Shown here piece by piece: positions 27,657 through 37,435 of a stretch of DNA of 64,000 nt (the first letter of the stretch is position 1; every line of letters starts with the position of its first letter). The DNA is from Yersinia intermedia (GTDB taxonomy: Bacteria; Pseudomonadota; Gammaproteobacteria; Enterobacterales; Enterobacteriaceae), in NCBI RefSeq assembly GCF_900635455.1, contig NZ_LR134116.1, positions 2,852,001-2,916,000 on the forward strand, in the 5' to 3' direction. Below the pieces are notes generated by a model. That model worked only from the letters and a program-made list of their open reading frames with translations. It ran no database searches and was not told the origin of the DNA. The position numbers and the translations under genes were made by a program.

Positions 27657-28514
27657 CTAATTATTAACAACAACTTCCGGTAATCTTTTCAGCAGGTCAG
27701 GTTTAAACTGTTCAGGATCATCAACCATTATCCACTGGCCACTAGAATTTCTTTCTTGTATTTTTTCAGGTTTTTTGTAGGTTCCAGTTTTAGGGTCTAC
27801 CTCAACGACCTGATCTTTCCCTATAAATTTAAATGCAACTTCAATATTAGAGTCCATATAGTAATCTTTTATTTTTCTAAAACCCTTAGCATAGTAATCA
27901 ACATCTCCACCACTAGCTGAATAAGGAAAACCATTCAATCTAATTAATGTATCGTAAGTTTTACTATAGAATAAAATATCATAATAGCCTTCATGCTGTT
28001 GCGAATTTAGCTGTAAACCTTCAAATGTACAAGCTGAGTAAAAAAGTAAATAATCCGGTGAGTCTTTTAAAATAGAGTCCAATTTCCCTATGCAAAGCAG
28101 AGGATATTCGACTCCGTTTTGTGTTAAATTAGTTAGCAAAAATTGAGATATTCTATTATGTCTTTTAACCCGAATTACCTGCTGATACTGAGAGGTTTTC
28201 TCAAGGAGACCATCATAGATACCACCCGGCACTACCACCTGTTTACCATCAAAGATACCAAGCCATAGATCCTGTTTTTTATTTACAAGCCAATACTGGT
28301 TTTTAGATAACCTCTTTTCTCTTTTATCATCGGGTAATTTATTTTGTTCATCTTTATATTGGGTATTTTTTTGCTTCTGCTCATTATCGAATATACTTTG
28401 CATAAGTTCACTTGAATTATTTCCCCAAGTTTCCTTGCTGATTACAGGAAATTTATCATTTGACCAACAAACATGTGTTACTAATATAAAAAAAATAGCC
28501 ATTAAGTATTTCAT
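27657..28514 (-). CDS. secreted protein, possible immunity partner of the LysM effector
   Basis: This 285-residue protein has a signal peptide ('YLMAIFFILVTHVCWS', cleavage near residue 18) and therefore a periplasmic destination. No known domain was recognised. It is rich in Lys, Asp, Gln and Tyr and has two Cys ('LLCIGKL' and 'YSACTFEG'). It starts 9 bp after the peptidoglycan-cleaving effector gene with 'gaggg' as ribosome binding site. A periplasmic protein encoded directly behind a cell-wall effector is the usual place for immunity. This is inferred from position and export signal only. Confidence 0.6.
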   Translation of the reverse strand: MKYLMAIFFILVTHVCWSNDKFPVISKETWGNNSSELMQSIFDNEQKQKNTQYKDEQNKLPDDKREKRLSKNQYWLVNKKQDLWLGIFDGKQVVVPGGIYDGLLEKTSQYQQVIRVKRHNRISQFLLTNLTQNGVEYPLLCIGKLDSILKDSPDYLLFYSACTFEGLQLNSQQHEGYYDILFYSKTYDTLIRLNGFPYSASGGDVDYYAKGFRKIKDYYMDSNIEVAFKFIGKDQVVEVDPKTGTYKKPEKIQERNSSGQWIMVDDPEQFKPDLLKRLPEVVVNN

Positions 28515-28523
28515 TATTAACCC

Positions 28524-30635
28524 TCAGGGATAATTGAAACCATCAATAAAAGGAACGGGATCTATACGATCAAGCATACCAGCCCTTGAAGGGTTACGTG
28601 TTCTCACCTCAAAATGCAGATGAGCTCCCCTAGCAATGCTGGTCATCCGGCTAGCGTTTCCAGTACTGCCAGTTTTACCAATGCAGTCACCGCTATTTAT
28701 CGGACTGTGAAGCGATAGATTAAGGCTGACTTCAGAAAGATGCGCATAGAAGAAATAAACCTCCCTCAAATTATGACAAAGGGATTTCTTTGATAGCGGC
28801 AAATCATCAGCCTGAACAACAATACATAATTGTTGTCCATAATCACCCCTATTAGTGATAAAAGCTACACGCCCATCCGCCACGGCATAAATAGGTGTTC
28901 CAGGTTCCGCAGCAATATCAACTCCTTGATGGGCTCTCGGTGCCCCATTGGCACCAATCCTGACAGAACTTCCAAAACTTGCGCTTCTTGCACTACGTAA
29001 TCCATGGGTTCTTATACGACATATAGCCAGTGGGTTACGCCATTGTATTATAGCACTAGAATCAGCTCTAGCAGGGGTATTAGATGTTGTTACGGTACTA
29101 CTACTTGTGCTTGTGTTTGCTGGAGTGCCAGTGTTTGCGGACTGGTTAACTCTAGCATTACTACTAGAAGTCTGCGTCCTTAATGCTGGCAAATCAGTTT
29201 TAACATTAAAGTCCGGATTTAGTTTCTTTATGATATCTTTAATAGAATAAGTTTTACCTGTTGGTTTTAACCTGAAATGCTCTGGAACAACAGTGGCATT
29301 ATAAAAATTCACCATCCATGCAATAAAAGCTGTTCTGTATGTTTCATCAATAGAAAGGTATCTCTTTTCCTTTTCTCGATTATTTACATTACTCTGAAGT
29401 CGAGTTTGAAAAGAACTCTCAGAATAAATTTTATACTTTTCCCCCGTGATTTTTTTATTCATTATAATATCATATGCACCACTTTCACCATTCATGTGGA
29501 TCAAGTAGGCTAGTTTTACTAACTCGTCAGGACATAACGATGATACACTTGATAATCTCTTGCTAAGATTATCAATACCCTGTCTATCATATAAGCCTAT
29601 CATGTCAATATTATACTCTTCATTGCTACGCAAACTTAATACCACTTCTTTATTAATTTCCTCTTCTTTTACCTCACCAGTAGGAGAAATCACAGTACCG
29701 TAGAGCCCCTCGTTCTTATATATGATTGTCTGATAAGCGTATTTTTTGGTCAAATATTTGTATACTTTAGATTGTGCGTTTGTACTCATAACTAACCAAG
29801 TAACTGGCTTAAACTGCCCTAGGCCTACTGCACCCGAACCTATTGTATTAGTTGCGTTGGCCTTCCACCTAGATTCAGCATAAATAAGTGCAGCTAGACC
29901 TTCCGGCAGGAAATCATATTTTTTTGCTGTTTCAATAATATAACTGCGATACTTCTCCGCCAGTGGAGGTAGGAGCAGCCCCTCACTGACATTACCTATA
30001 TTACTGACACTGGTGGGTATTCCACCTTCAGTGCGGGTAGTCTGATTGATCGGTAGCGTCTGGCTCGCTGGAAGCTTATTGGGTGTAGACTTTGAGGGAG
30101 TAGCCGGTGTGGTTAGGGGGGTATTATTGTTTTTGGCTTTTTCTTTTTCCTGCTGCTTGGTAGATTGCTGAGTACCTGTTTTCACCAAGGTACTTCCCTT
30201 GACCACCATCTCTCTTGAGCTTATTCTCAGGGTTTTATTACCTAATGGTGCTTTGGGATGGTTAGCAATAACTATAAATTGTTTTTTATCTAGGTGCTGT
30301 AATTCGACCTTAATACCTTTGGTACTGTCCTCAATAAGGATCCCGGCCACGGAACCGTTGCCATCGGTAATATAGTCGCGAGTTTTACCATCAAAAGTCA
30401 GTTTGAGCTTGGTATCTTTAAGTGGCCGCCACCTGAGATCACAAATATTTAAATTAAGCTGTGTATCATATGTTTTTTCCTTTGAAGGTAGCACCAACAT
30501 CTGCCCTGGATGAATAATGTGTTGTTTTGCCTTGGTGTTAAGACCGTTAATGCTATTAAGATCGTTAATTTCAACACCAAAGCGACGGCTAATCTTCCAT
30601 AAACTGTCACCCGGTTGAACAGTATATTGCTCCAT
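28524..30635 (-). CDS. LysM / lytic transglycosylase-like / M23 peptidase, candidate T6SS effector
   Basis: This 703-residue multidomain protein has no signal peptide. An N-terminal LysM module (residues 2-50, 'YTVQPGDSLWKISRRFGVE') binds peptidoglycan. A small beta domain follows (about 60-145). A linker rich in Thr, Pro and Gln comes next, then a GH23-like domain (about 230-300) with catalytic-type Glu in 'IYAESRW' and 'GAVGLGQFKP'. The C-terminal M23 endopeptidase domain (about 565-700) has Zn ligands in 'HQGVDIA' and 'HLHFEV'. With vgrG two bases upstream and an exported partner downstream, it is a strong candidate T6SS cell-wall effector with two cutting activities. The start is ATG 30635 after 'aaggagg'. 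Confidence 0.85.
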   Translation of the reverse strand: MEQYTVQPGDSLWKISRRFGVEINDLNSINGLNTKAKQHIIHPGQMLVLPSKEKTYDTQLNLNICDLRWRPLKDTKLKLTFDGKTRDYITDGNGSVAGILIEDSTKGIKVELQHLDKKQFIVIANHPKAPLGNKTLRISSREMVVKGSTLVKTGTQQSTKQQEKEKAKNNNTPLTTPATPSKSTPNKLPASQTLPINQTTRTEGGIPTSVSNIGNVSEGLLLPPLAEKYRSYIIETAKKYDFLPEGLAALIYAESRWKANATNTIGSGAVGLGQFKPVTWLVMSTNAQSKVYKYLTKKYAYQTIIYKNEGLYGTVISPTGEVKEEEINKEVVLSLRSNEEYNIDMIGLYDRQGIDNLSKRLSSVSSLCPDELVKLAYLIHMNGESGAYDIIMNKKITGEKYKIYSESSFQTRLQSNVNNREKEKRYLSIDETYRTAFIAWMVNFYNATVVPEHFRLKPTGKTYSIKDIIKKLNPDFNVKTDLPALRTQTSSSNARVNQSANTGTPANTSTSSSTVTTSNTPARADSSAIIQWRNPLAICRIRTHGLRSARSASFGSSVRIGANGAPRAHQGVDIAAEPGTPIYAVADGRVAFITNRGDYGQQLCIVVQADDLPLSKKSLCHNLREVYFFYAHLSEVSLNLSLHSPINSGDCIGKTGSTGNASRMTSIARGAHLHFEVRTRNPSRAGMLDRIDPVPFIDGFNYP

Positions 30636-30637
30636 TA

Positions 30638-33286
30638 TCACTCCTCCTTCAAAGTATTAAACTCTTCATCGTATTGCGGGCCATGATCATCATCAAACGA
30701 CTCATCATCAGTTTCTTCATCAGGTGCCTCGTCATCATCAGTGAAGAGACTAGTCCATACATCATCACCAATAATGGCATGAAAACTTTTGTTATCCTGC
30801 AACTCGAAAACCCCAGTTTCACCATCACCAAATGTGGATGACCACAGGTTTTCTTTATTATCACTGTCAAATAGCCTGACCTTCATGACTGACGGTGCTG
30901 CATTACCCTGCGCATCTAATAACATAAACTTGATTGCCTGAGGGCCACTGCCTGGTAACTCTGGTAGAGTCGACTCTATAGATGCGGGGCCACTGTATAA
31001 AAGTTTGCTTTGCTTCATGGTGATATCACCAGGGCAACCCAATTCAATATTGCCACCTGAAAGGCGAATATAAGCCCCACCGGCACAGTTCAACGTCACC
31101 GTATTCGCTGCTGTCAAGGTGATATTATCAGTGGTACTGGTTAGTGAAATATTATGCTTAGCAACGATATCAATATTTCCTGACTGTGCCTGAGAAATAA
31201 GATCGCCTTTTGACGCAATCGTCTCGACGCCCTCACTTTCTGTAAAGAGAGATATCTTCTTAACCGCCGCTAAAGAGATATTTTGCATCGCTCCCAGTTC
31301 GGCACTTTGACCTGACGTCATATAGATATTGTCACTGGCGGCCACTTGAAAATGACCACCGCTCGCCAATGCAACCCCTTCAGGGGCACTTGCAAGTAAC
31401 ACAGCCTGTTTAAGTTCAAGCAGCTTTTCCTCCATTAATTTCTGTTGCTGCTCGTAATGTAAGACTTGAGCCTTTGCCACTTGTGCCGATTGAGAAAGCG
31501 ACTCCATCCGGCTAAGAGCTTGAGACAGCAATGCCTGCATAGCCGCCATATCCAGCATCTCCCCCCCCGCAGATGGCTGTTTATCCGCACTGATAAACAC
31601 CCCTTTGCCCCCACGTACCGCTACCCAATCATCGGTACGCAGCTCGGCACCTTCGCCCCGTAGATTGCGCTGGGCATCTACATTGTGCCCGAGGTTCAAT
31701 TGGGTCTTGCCGCCGTACTCGGTGCTGAGCTTGATATGCTCTTCGCCGCGTTTGTCTTCCATGCGCAGCTTGTTGAACGCAGGAGTACGGATCACGTTGC
31801 GGGTGTTATTTTTTTCGGTCACATGGTCGGTATGACGCGAGTCGTGCAGGGCATGAGCGATATACGGGCGGTCCGGGTCACCGTCATGGAAGGCTATCGC
31901 TACCTCGGTGCCCTGTATCAGCGGGAAGTGAATGCCGTACACATCGCCACCGTAAGGTTTGGCAAGTCGCAGCGGCATACTCTCCTGCCCCTGTGCTTTA
32001 TCATCCTGATCTGCATCAAATTTCACCCGATACAAACCGGAGGTGTCCTGCCAGGCATAAATATCGTTGGCCTTCGCGCTGGTCACCCGCGCCATCATGG
32101 TGCCGCTGACTTTTGGACGGGGAAGCAATGCCGGGCGCCAGCACAGAGTTTCACTATACGGAACCGCGGCGAGTGTCACTTTCAGTGCATCTTTACGGCT
32201 GGCGCTAAACCCAGTGCGAACCACGACCATCGGTTGTGTCAACAACTCCGGCAGGGTAGATGGGATTGATGCGTCGGTTACCGTCAGTACCTGGGCAGGA
32301 TGTAATGTTGGATCGGTGCTAAGACCGGTGATCAGCGTTTGTGCTGATAAAAAACGCTCATGATCGAGGCGGGCAAGGAAGTTGGCGGTTTCCGCTGTAG
32401 GGTCTATTTTATCGCCGGTATCCAGATGGCGCGGTTTGTAGTGATACACTTCACCATAAGTGACCCCTTCACCGTCGCCGCGCGTCATGTCTGCTCGGGT
32501 GGACTGCAACACCTTCTGCGCTTCACGGTAGTTGTAATCTTTCGCAGTAACGCTGGCCTCAACGACATTGTGATGTACATTCAGTCCCCAGACTGACTCT
32601 ACTCCGCTGTCACTCATGCCTGACGGGCTATTCAGCGGCAGAGATTTACCAAACTCATAGGCACTCTGCTTATCAGCAAAATGCACCACTTCAGTCTGGG
32701 TGTCTGGCTGCAAAGTGAAGAAATAAAATATCCCCATCTCTGAGAGCAACCGCTCAATAAATTTAAGGTCTGTCTCTTGATACTGGTTTATTTGCTCACG
32801 TTTTGGGTAGGTCTGTTTCAGCGTGAACTCATATTCCCAGTCCTTCAGGCCATGTTCTTGAAGTATCTGCTCGACAACTTCGGGTACCGATTTATTAACA
32901 AAGAAACGGTGTGTTCGGTACTGGTTATCCAATAATACGATGAAAGGTTCTAGCGTGATCTGATAATTAACCTGGTCGGCTGAACCCGATATCCGGCGAA
33001 AATCGGTGATAACACCGTGTACCACTTTCTGTTCCATCAAACTCTGCAACAAGCCAGTTCCCATCGTCAGCGTTGCTGGTTTGCGCAGTAATTGGTCCGC
33101 ATCAATATTTTTGTCTGTGCTGGTGAACAGTATATTGTAGTGATATGTATTGCTGAGCCCCTCATTGCCGCTGAAATCTTCGACGTCCAATGGTGACAGG
33201 CAGGAAGGAATATCAAGGCGGTAGCGATTCAGAGTAGTTCCGGTGAGTTTTGATAATGTGTTCTGTAGCGTATTAGTAAGATTCAT
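30638..33286 (-). CDS. vgrG: T6SS spike protein VgrG (TssI) with C-terminal extension
   Basis: This 882-residue VgrG has a gp27-like base (about residues 20-400, 'DVEDFSGNEGLSNTYHYNIL'). A gp5 OB domain (about 400-500) contains 'PLIQGTEVAIAFHDGDPDRP'. A DUF2345-type beta-helix extends to about residue 750. It ends with a small domain and a strongly acidic tail ('DDEAPDEETDDESFDDDHG'). No toxin domain was recognised in the extension, which may be a docking region for the effector encoded next. The last codons AAG GAG GAG double as that effector's ribosome binding site. 'ggag' precedes the ATG. Confidence 0.93.
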   Translation of the reverse strand: MNLTNTLQNTLSKLTGTTLNRYRLDIPSCLSPLDVEDFSGNEGLSNTYHYNILFTSTDKNIDADQLLRKPATLTMGTGLLQSLMEQKVVHGVITDFRRISGSADQVNYQITLEPFIVLLDNQYRTHRFFVNKSVPEVVEQILQEHGLKDWEYEFTLKQTYPKREQINQYQETDLKFIERLLSEMGIFYFFTLQPDTQTEVVHFADKQSAYEFGKSLPLNSPSGMSDSGVESVWGLNVHHNVVEASVTAKDYNYREAQKVLQSTRADMTRGDGEGVTYGEVYHYKPRHLDTGDKIDPTAETANFLARLDHERFLSAQTLITGLSTDPTLHPAQVLTVTDASIPSTLPELLTQPMVVVRTGFSASRKDALKVTLAAVPYSETLCWRPALLPRPKVSGTMMARVTSAKANDIYAWQDTSGLYRVKFDADQDDKAQGQESMPLRLAKPYGGDVYGIHFPLIQGTEVAIAFHDGDPDRPYIAHALHDSRHTDHVTEKNNTRNVIRTPAFNKLRMEDKRGEEHIKLSTEYGGKTQLNLGHNVDAQRNLRGEGAELRTDDWVAVRGGKGVFISADKQPSAGGEMLDMAAMQALLSQALSRMESLSQSAQVAKAQVLHYEQQQKLMEEKLLELKQAVLLASAPEGVALASGGHFQVAASDNIYMTSGQSAELGAMQNISLAAVKKISLFTESEGVETIASKGDLISQAQSGNIDIVAKHNISLTSTTDNITLTAANTVTLNCAGGAYIRLSGGNIELGCPGDITMKQSKLLYSGPASIESTLPELPGSGPQAIKFMLLDAQGNAAPSVMKVRLFDSDNKENLWSSTFGDGETGVFELQDNKSFHAIIGDDVWTSLFTDDDEAPDEETDDESFDDDHGPQYDEEFNTLKEE

Positions 33287-33352
33287 GGGTTTTACTCCGT
33301 GGTAATAACCTGCTTATTTCAAGTACAAAACAGGCAAAACCTACCTTTATCG

Positions 33353-33817
33353 TTAAATTTTGCTGGCGACGGATGGCTCATCATATTCGCGTTTAGTTAG
33401 CGGCACGTCATAAGCCCTTCTATTGAGCATTTCAAATCCCAATACAAAATGTCTTGGATGGTTACCCTTATCTTTGGACTCAATAACGAGTTGAACAATA
33501 AAAGGTCCGGTGGAGGTATCAGGAAGATGATAAAACGAAGGTGGGATACAAAGTTTCCCATCTATAATTGTTAGATTAGGTTCATCTGTGAATGTCCCTT
33601 CTTTAGGGGGGGCACTCCTGAGATTAATAGATATAAAAACAGGCTGATAATCTTGTGCATTAGGAATAAAGAAGCATACCGAATCACCATTCATGTAGGT
33701 GCTGGCCGTCTCAGAGGGGTAATACTTCATTTTTCCCCATGGACATCCTGTTAACATCAATAAGCAAAATAAAGACAACATCGTGAAAAATAGGAAACGC
33801 AGTTTGTTTCTTATCAC
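33353..33817 (-). CDS. lipoprotein, possible immunity partner of the zincin-like protein
   Basis: This 154-residue lipoprotein has a hydrophobic signal ending in lipobox 'LTGC' (Cys near residue 24). The rest looks like a small beta-rich periplasmic domain with two Cys and conserved-looking 'DSVCFFIPNAQ' and 'GKLCIPPSF'. It matches my recollection of the 'putative T6SS immunity periplasmic lipoprotein' group. A GTG start at 33817 overlaps the preceding gene's stop by 4 bp. A TTG three bases upstream is possible. Position and lipobox are seen; the immunity role is inferred. Confidence 0.65.
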   Translation of the reverse strand: MIRNKLRFLFFTMLSLFCLLMLTGCPWGKMKYYPSETASTYMNGDSVCFFIPNAQDYQPVFISINLRSAPPKEGTFTDEPNLTIIDGKLCIPPSFYHLPDTSTGPFIVQLVIESKDKGNHPRHFVLGFEMLNRRAYDVPLTKREYDEPSVASKI

Positions 33818-34356
33818 CAAGGAAACCCTCGCAGTACATTTCGGTATGATTTTCTTATTACAATTTCAGAAATATCGCCATCTAGAGTAATAATATTATT
33901 TCTTCTCAATCGCCTCCAGGCACTATAATCACGCGCCTGCAATGTAAAGTTATCCGCAATAATTTGCGCTTGTTGCTCCATGGGATATTCGCTTAACAGC
34001 CGTCCATCGAGTTTATATCTGTAACTGACCAGCCAACTAACCAGCCCTCTCGCAATGACATTCATTCCTTTGGCTCGCTGCCATACATGGCTCATTTCAT
34101 GAATGAACAAATGTTGTAAATTATCTGTTGTCTGCGAGAAATCATCCCGGTACTCATTACGGAAATAAATCTCACCATTCGGCGTCATTGCTGTATGTTC
34201 ATCTTGCAGATTAAAAGGCAGGTAACTACCATGATGGATCCAGACAGTGTGGTACTCGATAGTTGATCCGAAAACTGACCTCGCCAGCTCCGTCTCTCCC
34301 GAGGTCAGCAACCGGATACCCCCTTCCTTTAATGTGTCCTTATTTTCCTCAGTCAT
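33814..34356 (-). CDS. zincin-like HExxH protein, candidate T6SS effector
   Basis: This 180-residue protein without a signal peptide contains a metalloprotease motif 'LFIHEMSHVWQ' (HExxH near residue 90). A downstream 'MEQQAQIIADNF' could supply the third zinc ligand as in gluzincins. It lies between clpV and a lipoprotein gene inside the T6SS operon. It overlaps the end of clpV by 8 bp, with 'ggag' 7 nt before the ATG at 34356. Proteins of this size and motif accompany VgrG in other enterobacteria. The target (peptide cross-links or a protein) is unknown. Confidence 0.75.
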   Translation of the reverse strand: MTEENKDTLKEGGIRLLTSGETELARSVFGSTIEYHTVWIHHGSYLPFNLQDEHTAMTPNGEIYFRNEYRDDFSQTTDNLQHLFIHEMSHVWQRAKGMNVIARGLVSWLVSYRYKLDGRLLSEYPMEQQAQIIADNFTLQARDYSAWRRLRRNNIITLDGDISEIVIRKSYRNVLRGFPW

Positions 34357-36991
34357 CACCAAACTCCAACGTGATCCCTTCGGCTTCATCCCAGCCCAAC
34401 GTCAACGAGGTAGTGCGCTGTTGCTCGCTCATACGGCTTAACAGTTGTTGGCTCAGCACCGGCAAGATTTGCTGATTCAGCAGGCTGTCGATGTTGCGCG
34501 CGCCGGTGTCGGGCAGCAGGCAGGCAGCGACCAGCGTGTCGTACAGGCTTTCTTCAATAGTGCATTGCAGGCCGTAATGTTTGTTCAGGCGTTTAGCGAC
34601 CTGTGCCAGTTTCATTTCAACGATGGTACGCAGCGCGGTGGCATCCAGTGGGCGGTAGATCAGGGTCTGGAAGCGGGCCAGCAAGGCAGGCTGGAAGTGG
34701 TCGCGCAGGATCGGGCACAGCAGTTCGTGCAAATCACTGTGAGTCGCTTCCGGTTGTTCATCGAGCAATTGCATAAGATGATCACTGCCCAGATTGGCAG
34801 TCATCAGGATCACGGTGTTACGAAAATCAATTTCGCGCCCTTCACCGTCGCGCATAAAGCCACGGTCAAACACCTGATAGAACAGGTTGATGACATCGGC
34901 GTGCGCTTTCTCAACTTCATCGAGCAGCACCACGCTGTACGGGCGCTTACGCACTGCTTCGGTCAGAATGCCACCCTGACCGTAACCGACATAGCCCGGT
35001 GGCGAGCCTTTGAGCTGGGAAACGGTGTGCGCCTCCTGATATTCGGACATGTTGATGGTGATCAGCGATTTCTCGCCACCGAACAGTGTGTCGGCCAGTG
35101 CCAGCGCGGTTTCGGTTTTACCCACCCCACTTGGCCCGACCAGCAGGAACACCCCCAGCGGGCCATTTTCGGACGTCAGACCGGTTTTGGCGGCGCGCAG
35201 GCGTTGCGCCATCTCAACCAGCGCTGCATCCTGACCGACCACGCGGGTCGCGAGATGGTTTTCCAGTTGCAACAAATCGGTCTGTTCGTCTTTCAGCAGG
35301 CTACTCAGCGGCACGCCGGTCCAGTCGGCGATAACCGTTGCCACAGTACGCACATCAACATCCAGCGACAGCAGCGGCGCATTGCCCTGAATCTGGCTGA
35401 GTTCTGCCTGCAACGTGGCCAGATGTGCCGCGTTGGCGATATCCTGACGCGCGTCGATAATCAGGGTGGTGAGGCGTTGCTCTGCTTCATATTGCTGTGC
35501 AAGCTGCTGCTGTCCAACCAGCAGTGCTGTGCGACGTTGATCAATCTCAGATAAGCGCGTTGAACCGATGTTCGGCAGCAGGAGTAAATCCTGTTCAATG
35601 GCCTGTTGCTCCATCGCCAATGCAGCCAGTTCGGCGTTAATTTCCATCAGCGCTTCTGGCAGGGTGTCGATGCTCATCCGCACGCGGGCACCGGCAGTGT
35701 CGAGCAGGTCCACCGCTTTATCCGGCAGTTGGCGGCCCGTCAGGAAGCGCCGCGATAAGGTAACCGCAGCGGTAATAGCAGAATCCAGAATGTGCACGCC
35801 GTGGTGCTGGGCGTAACGGCCTTTTAAGCCGCGCAGCATCAGGCTGGCTTTGGCATCGTCCGGCTCGTCAACTTTCACCATCTGGAAGCGGCGTTCCAGA
35901 GCGGCATCCCGTTCAAAATACTGTTTGTATTCCGACCAAGTGGTAGCAGCGATGGTGCGCAGTTCACCACGCGCCAGTGCTGGTTTCAGCAGGTTGGCGG
36001 CATCTGCGCCACCGGCCTGATTACCGGCACCGATGATGGTATGGGCTTCGTCGATAAACAGCAGCACTGGCGTCGGTGATTGTTGTACCGCCTCGATAAC
36101 ATTTTTCAGGCGCTGTTCGAACTCGCCTTTGACCCCAGCCCCGGCTTGCAACAGGCCCAAGTCCAGGGTGCGCAGGCTGACGGTTTTCAGGCTATCCGGT
36201 ACGTTACCTTCGGCAATTCGCAGCGCCAGCCCTTCAACCAGCGCGGTTTTACCCACACCCGGTTCACCGACCAGAATCGGGTTGTTTTTACGGCGGCGCG
36301 ACAGGATATCGACCATCTGGCGGATCTCGGTATCGCGACCAAAAATTGGGTCAATCTGCCCGGTTTTCGCTTTGGCGGTGACGTCCAACGTAAATTTATC
36401 CAGCGCCGCTTGCAGGGCGTCATTGAGTTGCTGCTGGCCGCTGGTAGAGGGAGTAGTCGCTGCCTCATTGGTCAGATTGACCGGGTTGTCTGCCAGTGCC
36501 GCAGCCTGCTGAACTTCAGGGCGCTCGTCGGATTGGCTGTCCAGCAACGGTAACAGGCGGTGTAACTGGGTGGTGCTCAGGCTGAGCAACGGCCATCCCG
36601 CCTCTGCGGTCAATAATGATGGCGAATTTATCAGGGCAGATAACAGATGAACGGAACGCACCGCATCAGCATTTTCCTGCAACGAGGCATCCAGCCAGGC
36701 ACTTTTGATCAGTTGCTGTAACGCGGCTGACAACTGAGGTTTGCCCTGCACCGTGCGCGGCAACGTATCCAGATGGGCCAGCAACCCCTGCCACAGGCTG
36801 TCCATGTCCCACTCATAACGCCGGGCAATCACCGTGATATCGCCTTCACCCTGTTCCAGCAATTTCAATAACCAGTGTTCAACGGTTATCTCGGCATGGG
36901 CGCGGGTCTGACACAGGGTTGCAGCACCGGCCAGTGCCTGCGCGCAATAGGGATTTAACCGACGTAATAAGTGTGCTGAATGCGTTGTCAT
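34349..36991 (-). CDS. clpV: T6SS sheath-recycling AAA+ ATPase ClpV (TssH)
   Basis: This 880-residue ClpB-family unfoldase takes apart contracted TssBC sheath. An N-terminal double Clp-N repeat (about residues 1-155) is followed by AAA+ 1, with Walker A 'GEPGVGKT' at 243-250 and 'LLFIDEAH'. A middle coiled region follows, then AAA+ 2 with 'GPSGVGKTE' near residue 620 and '[11 protein letters not shown]'. All motifs are intact. A 444-bp gap with a terminator and two repeats separates it from hcp, so clpV probably has its own promoter. Confidence 0.95.
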   Translation of the reverse strand: MTTHSAHLLRRLNPYCAQALAGAATLCQTRAHAEITVEHWLLKLLEQGEGDITVIARRYEWDMDSLWQGLLAHLDTLPRTVQGKPQLSAALQQLIKSAWLDASLQENADAVRSVHLLSALINSPSLLTAEAGWPLLSLSTTQLHRLLPLLDSQSDERPEVQQAAALADNPVNLTNEAATTPSTSGQQQLNDALQAALDKFTLDVTAKAKTGQIDPIFGRDTEIRQMVDILSRRRKNNPILVGEPGVGKTALVEGLALRIAEGNVPDSLKTVSLRTLDLGLLQAGAGVKGEFEQRLKNVIEAVQQSPTPVLLFIDEAHTIIGAGNQAGGADAANLLKPALARGELRTIAATTWSEYKQYFERDAALERRFQMVKVDEPDDAKASLMLRGLKGRYAQHHGVHILDSAITAAVTLSRRFLTGRQLPDKAVDLLDTAGARVRMSIDTLPEALMEINAELAALAMEQQAIEQDLLLLPNIGSTRLSEIDQRRTALLVGQQQLAQQYEAEQRLTTLIIDARQDIANAAHLATLQAELSQIQGNAPLLSLDVDVRTVATVIADWTGVPLSSLLKDEQTDLLQLENHLATRVVGQDAALVEMAQRLRAAKTGLTSENGPLGVFLLVGPSGVGKTETALALADTLFGGEKSLITINMSEYQEAHTVSQLKGSPPGYVGYGQGGILTEAVRKRPYSVVLLDEVEKAHADVINLFYQVFDRGFMRDGEGREIDFRNTVILMTANLGSDHLMQLLDEQPEATHSDLHELLCPILRDHFQPALLARFQTLIYRPLDATALRTIVEMKLAQVAKRLNKHYGLQCTIEESLYDTLVAACLLPDTGARNIDSLLNQQILPVLSQQLLSRMSEQQRTTSLTLGWDEAEGITLEFGDD

Positions 36992-37268
36992 AAATTTTCT
37001 TCCTTGTATGCGAAACCTAGTACGTTAGCCGGTTTCAACTGGCGTTATTGTCGCCGTCAGTTTGTACACGGACAGCGCGCAAGGCCCGGAGCGTACACGC
37101 AGTACGTGACGGCGCCGAGCACTGCCCAGGTGCAAAATGGCAAGTAAAATAGCCAGATGAAGCTGGCTTCGGGCACGCTACCGCCCATAGCCATAAACCA
37201 AGGCCCATAAGGTCATCTGATAAAATGTCAGTGCGTTTAGCGAAATACCGAGGCGCCGATGCTCAGCT
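36992..37268. repeat. structured intergenic region upstream of clpV
   Basis: This stretch contains several short dyads, among them 'gtacacgcagtacgtgac' near 37091 and 'ggcgccgagcactgcccagg' after it. It resembles a repeat I associate with Yersinia intergenic regions. No coding sequence was found. It must also hold the leader, and perhaps the promoter, of clpV on the minus strand. Confidence 0.4.
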
Positions 37269-37302
37269 AAAAACACAAAAAGCAGACGGCGAACCGCCTG
37301 CT
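37269..37302 (-). terminator. intrinsic terminator downstream of hcp
   Basis: Read on the minus strand, AGCAGGCGG-TTCG-CCGTCTGCT (one G-U pair, a UUCG tetraloop) is followed by 'tttttgtgttt'. This should end much of the transcript that starts before tssB. Confidence 0.75.
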
Positions 37303-37325
37303 GCTGCGGGTTACCCTAAATAATT

Positions 37326-37433
37326 CGTGTTGCAGGCAGGCGGCAAGTGAACGAATCCCTGGGAGCATAGATAACTATGTGACCAGGGTGAGCGAACGTC
37401 GCCAACGCACCTGCGGCGCGAAGAATGACGGGT
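37326..37433. repeat. intergenic palindromic element between hcp and clpV
   Basis: The element runs from 'gttgcaggcaggcggcaagtg' through the central dyad 'ccctgggagcatag...ctatgtgaccaggg' to 'caacgcacctgcggcg'. It ends immediately at the hcp stop codon. The same family occurs at 41681-41795 and 61257-61570. Confidence 0.7.
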
Positions 37434-37435
37434 AA

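Noticed and set aside
34445..35554. 369-codon plus-strand frame opposite clpV
   Set aside because: Antisense shadow of a conserved gene in GC-rich codons; no start signal and low-complexity Gln/His-rich product.
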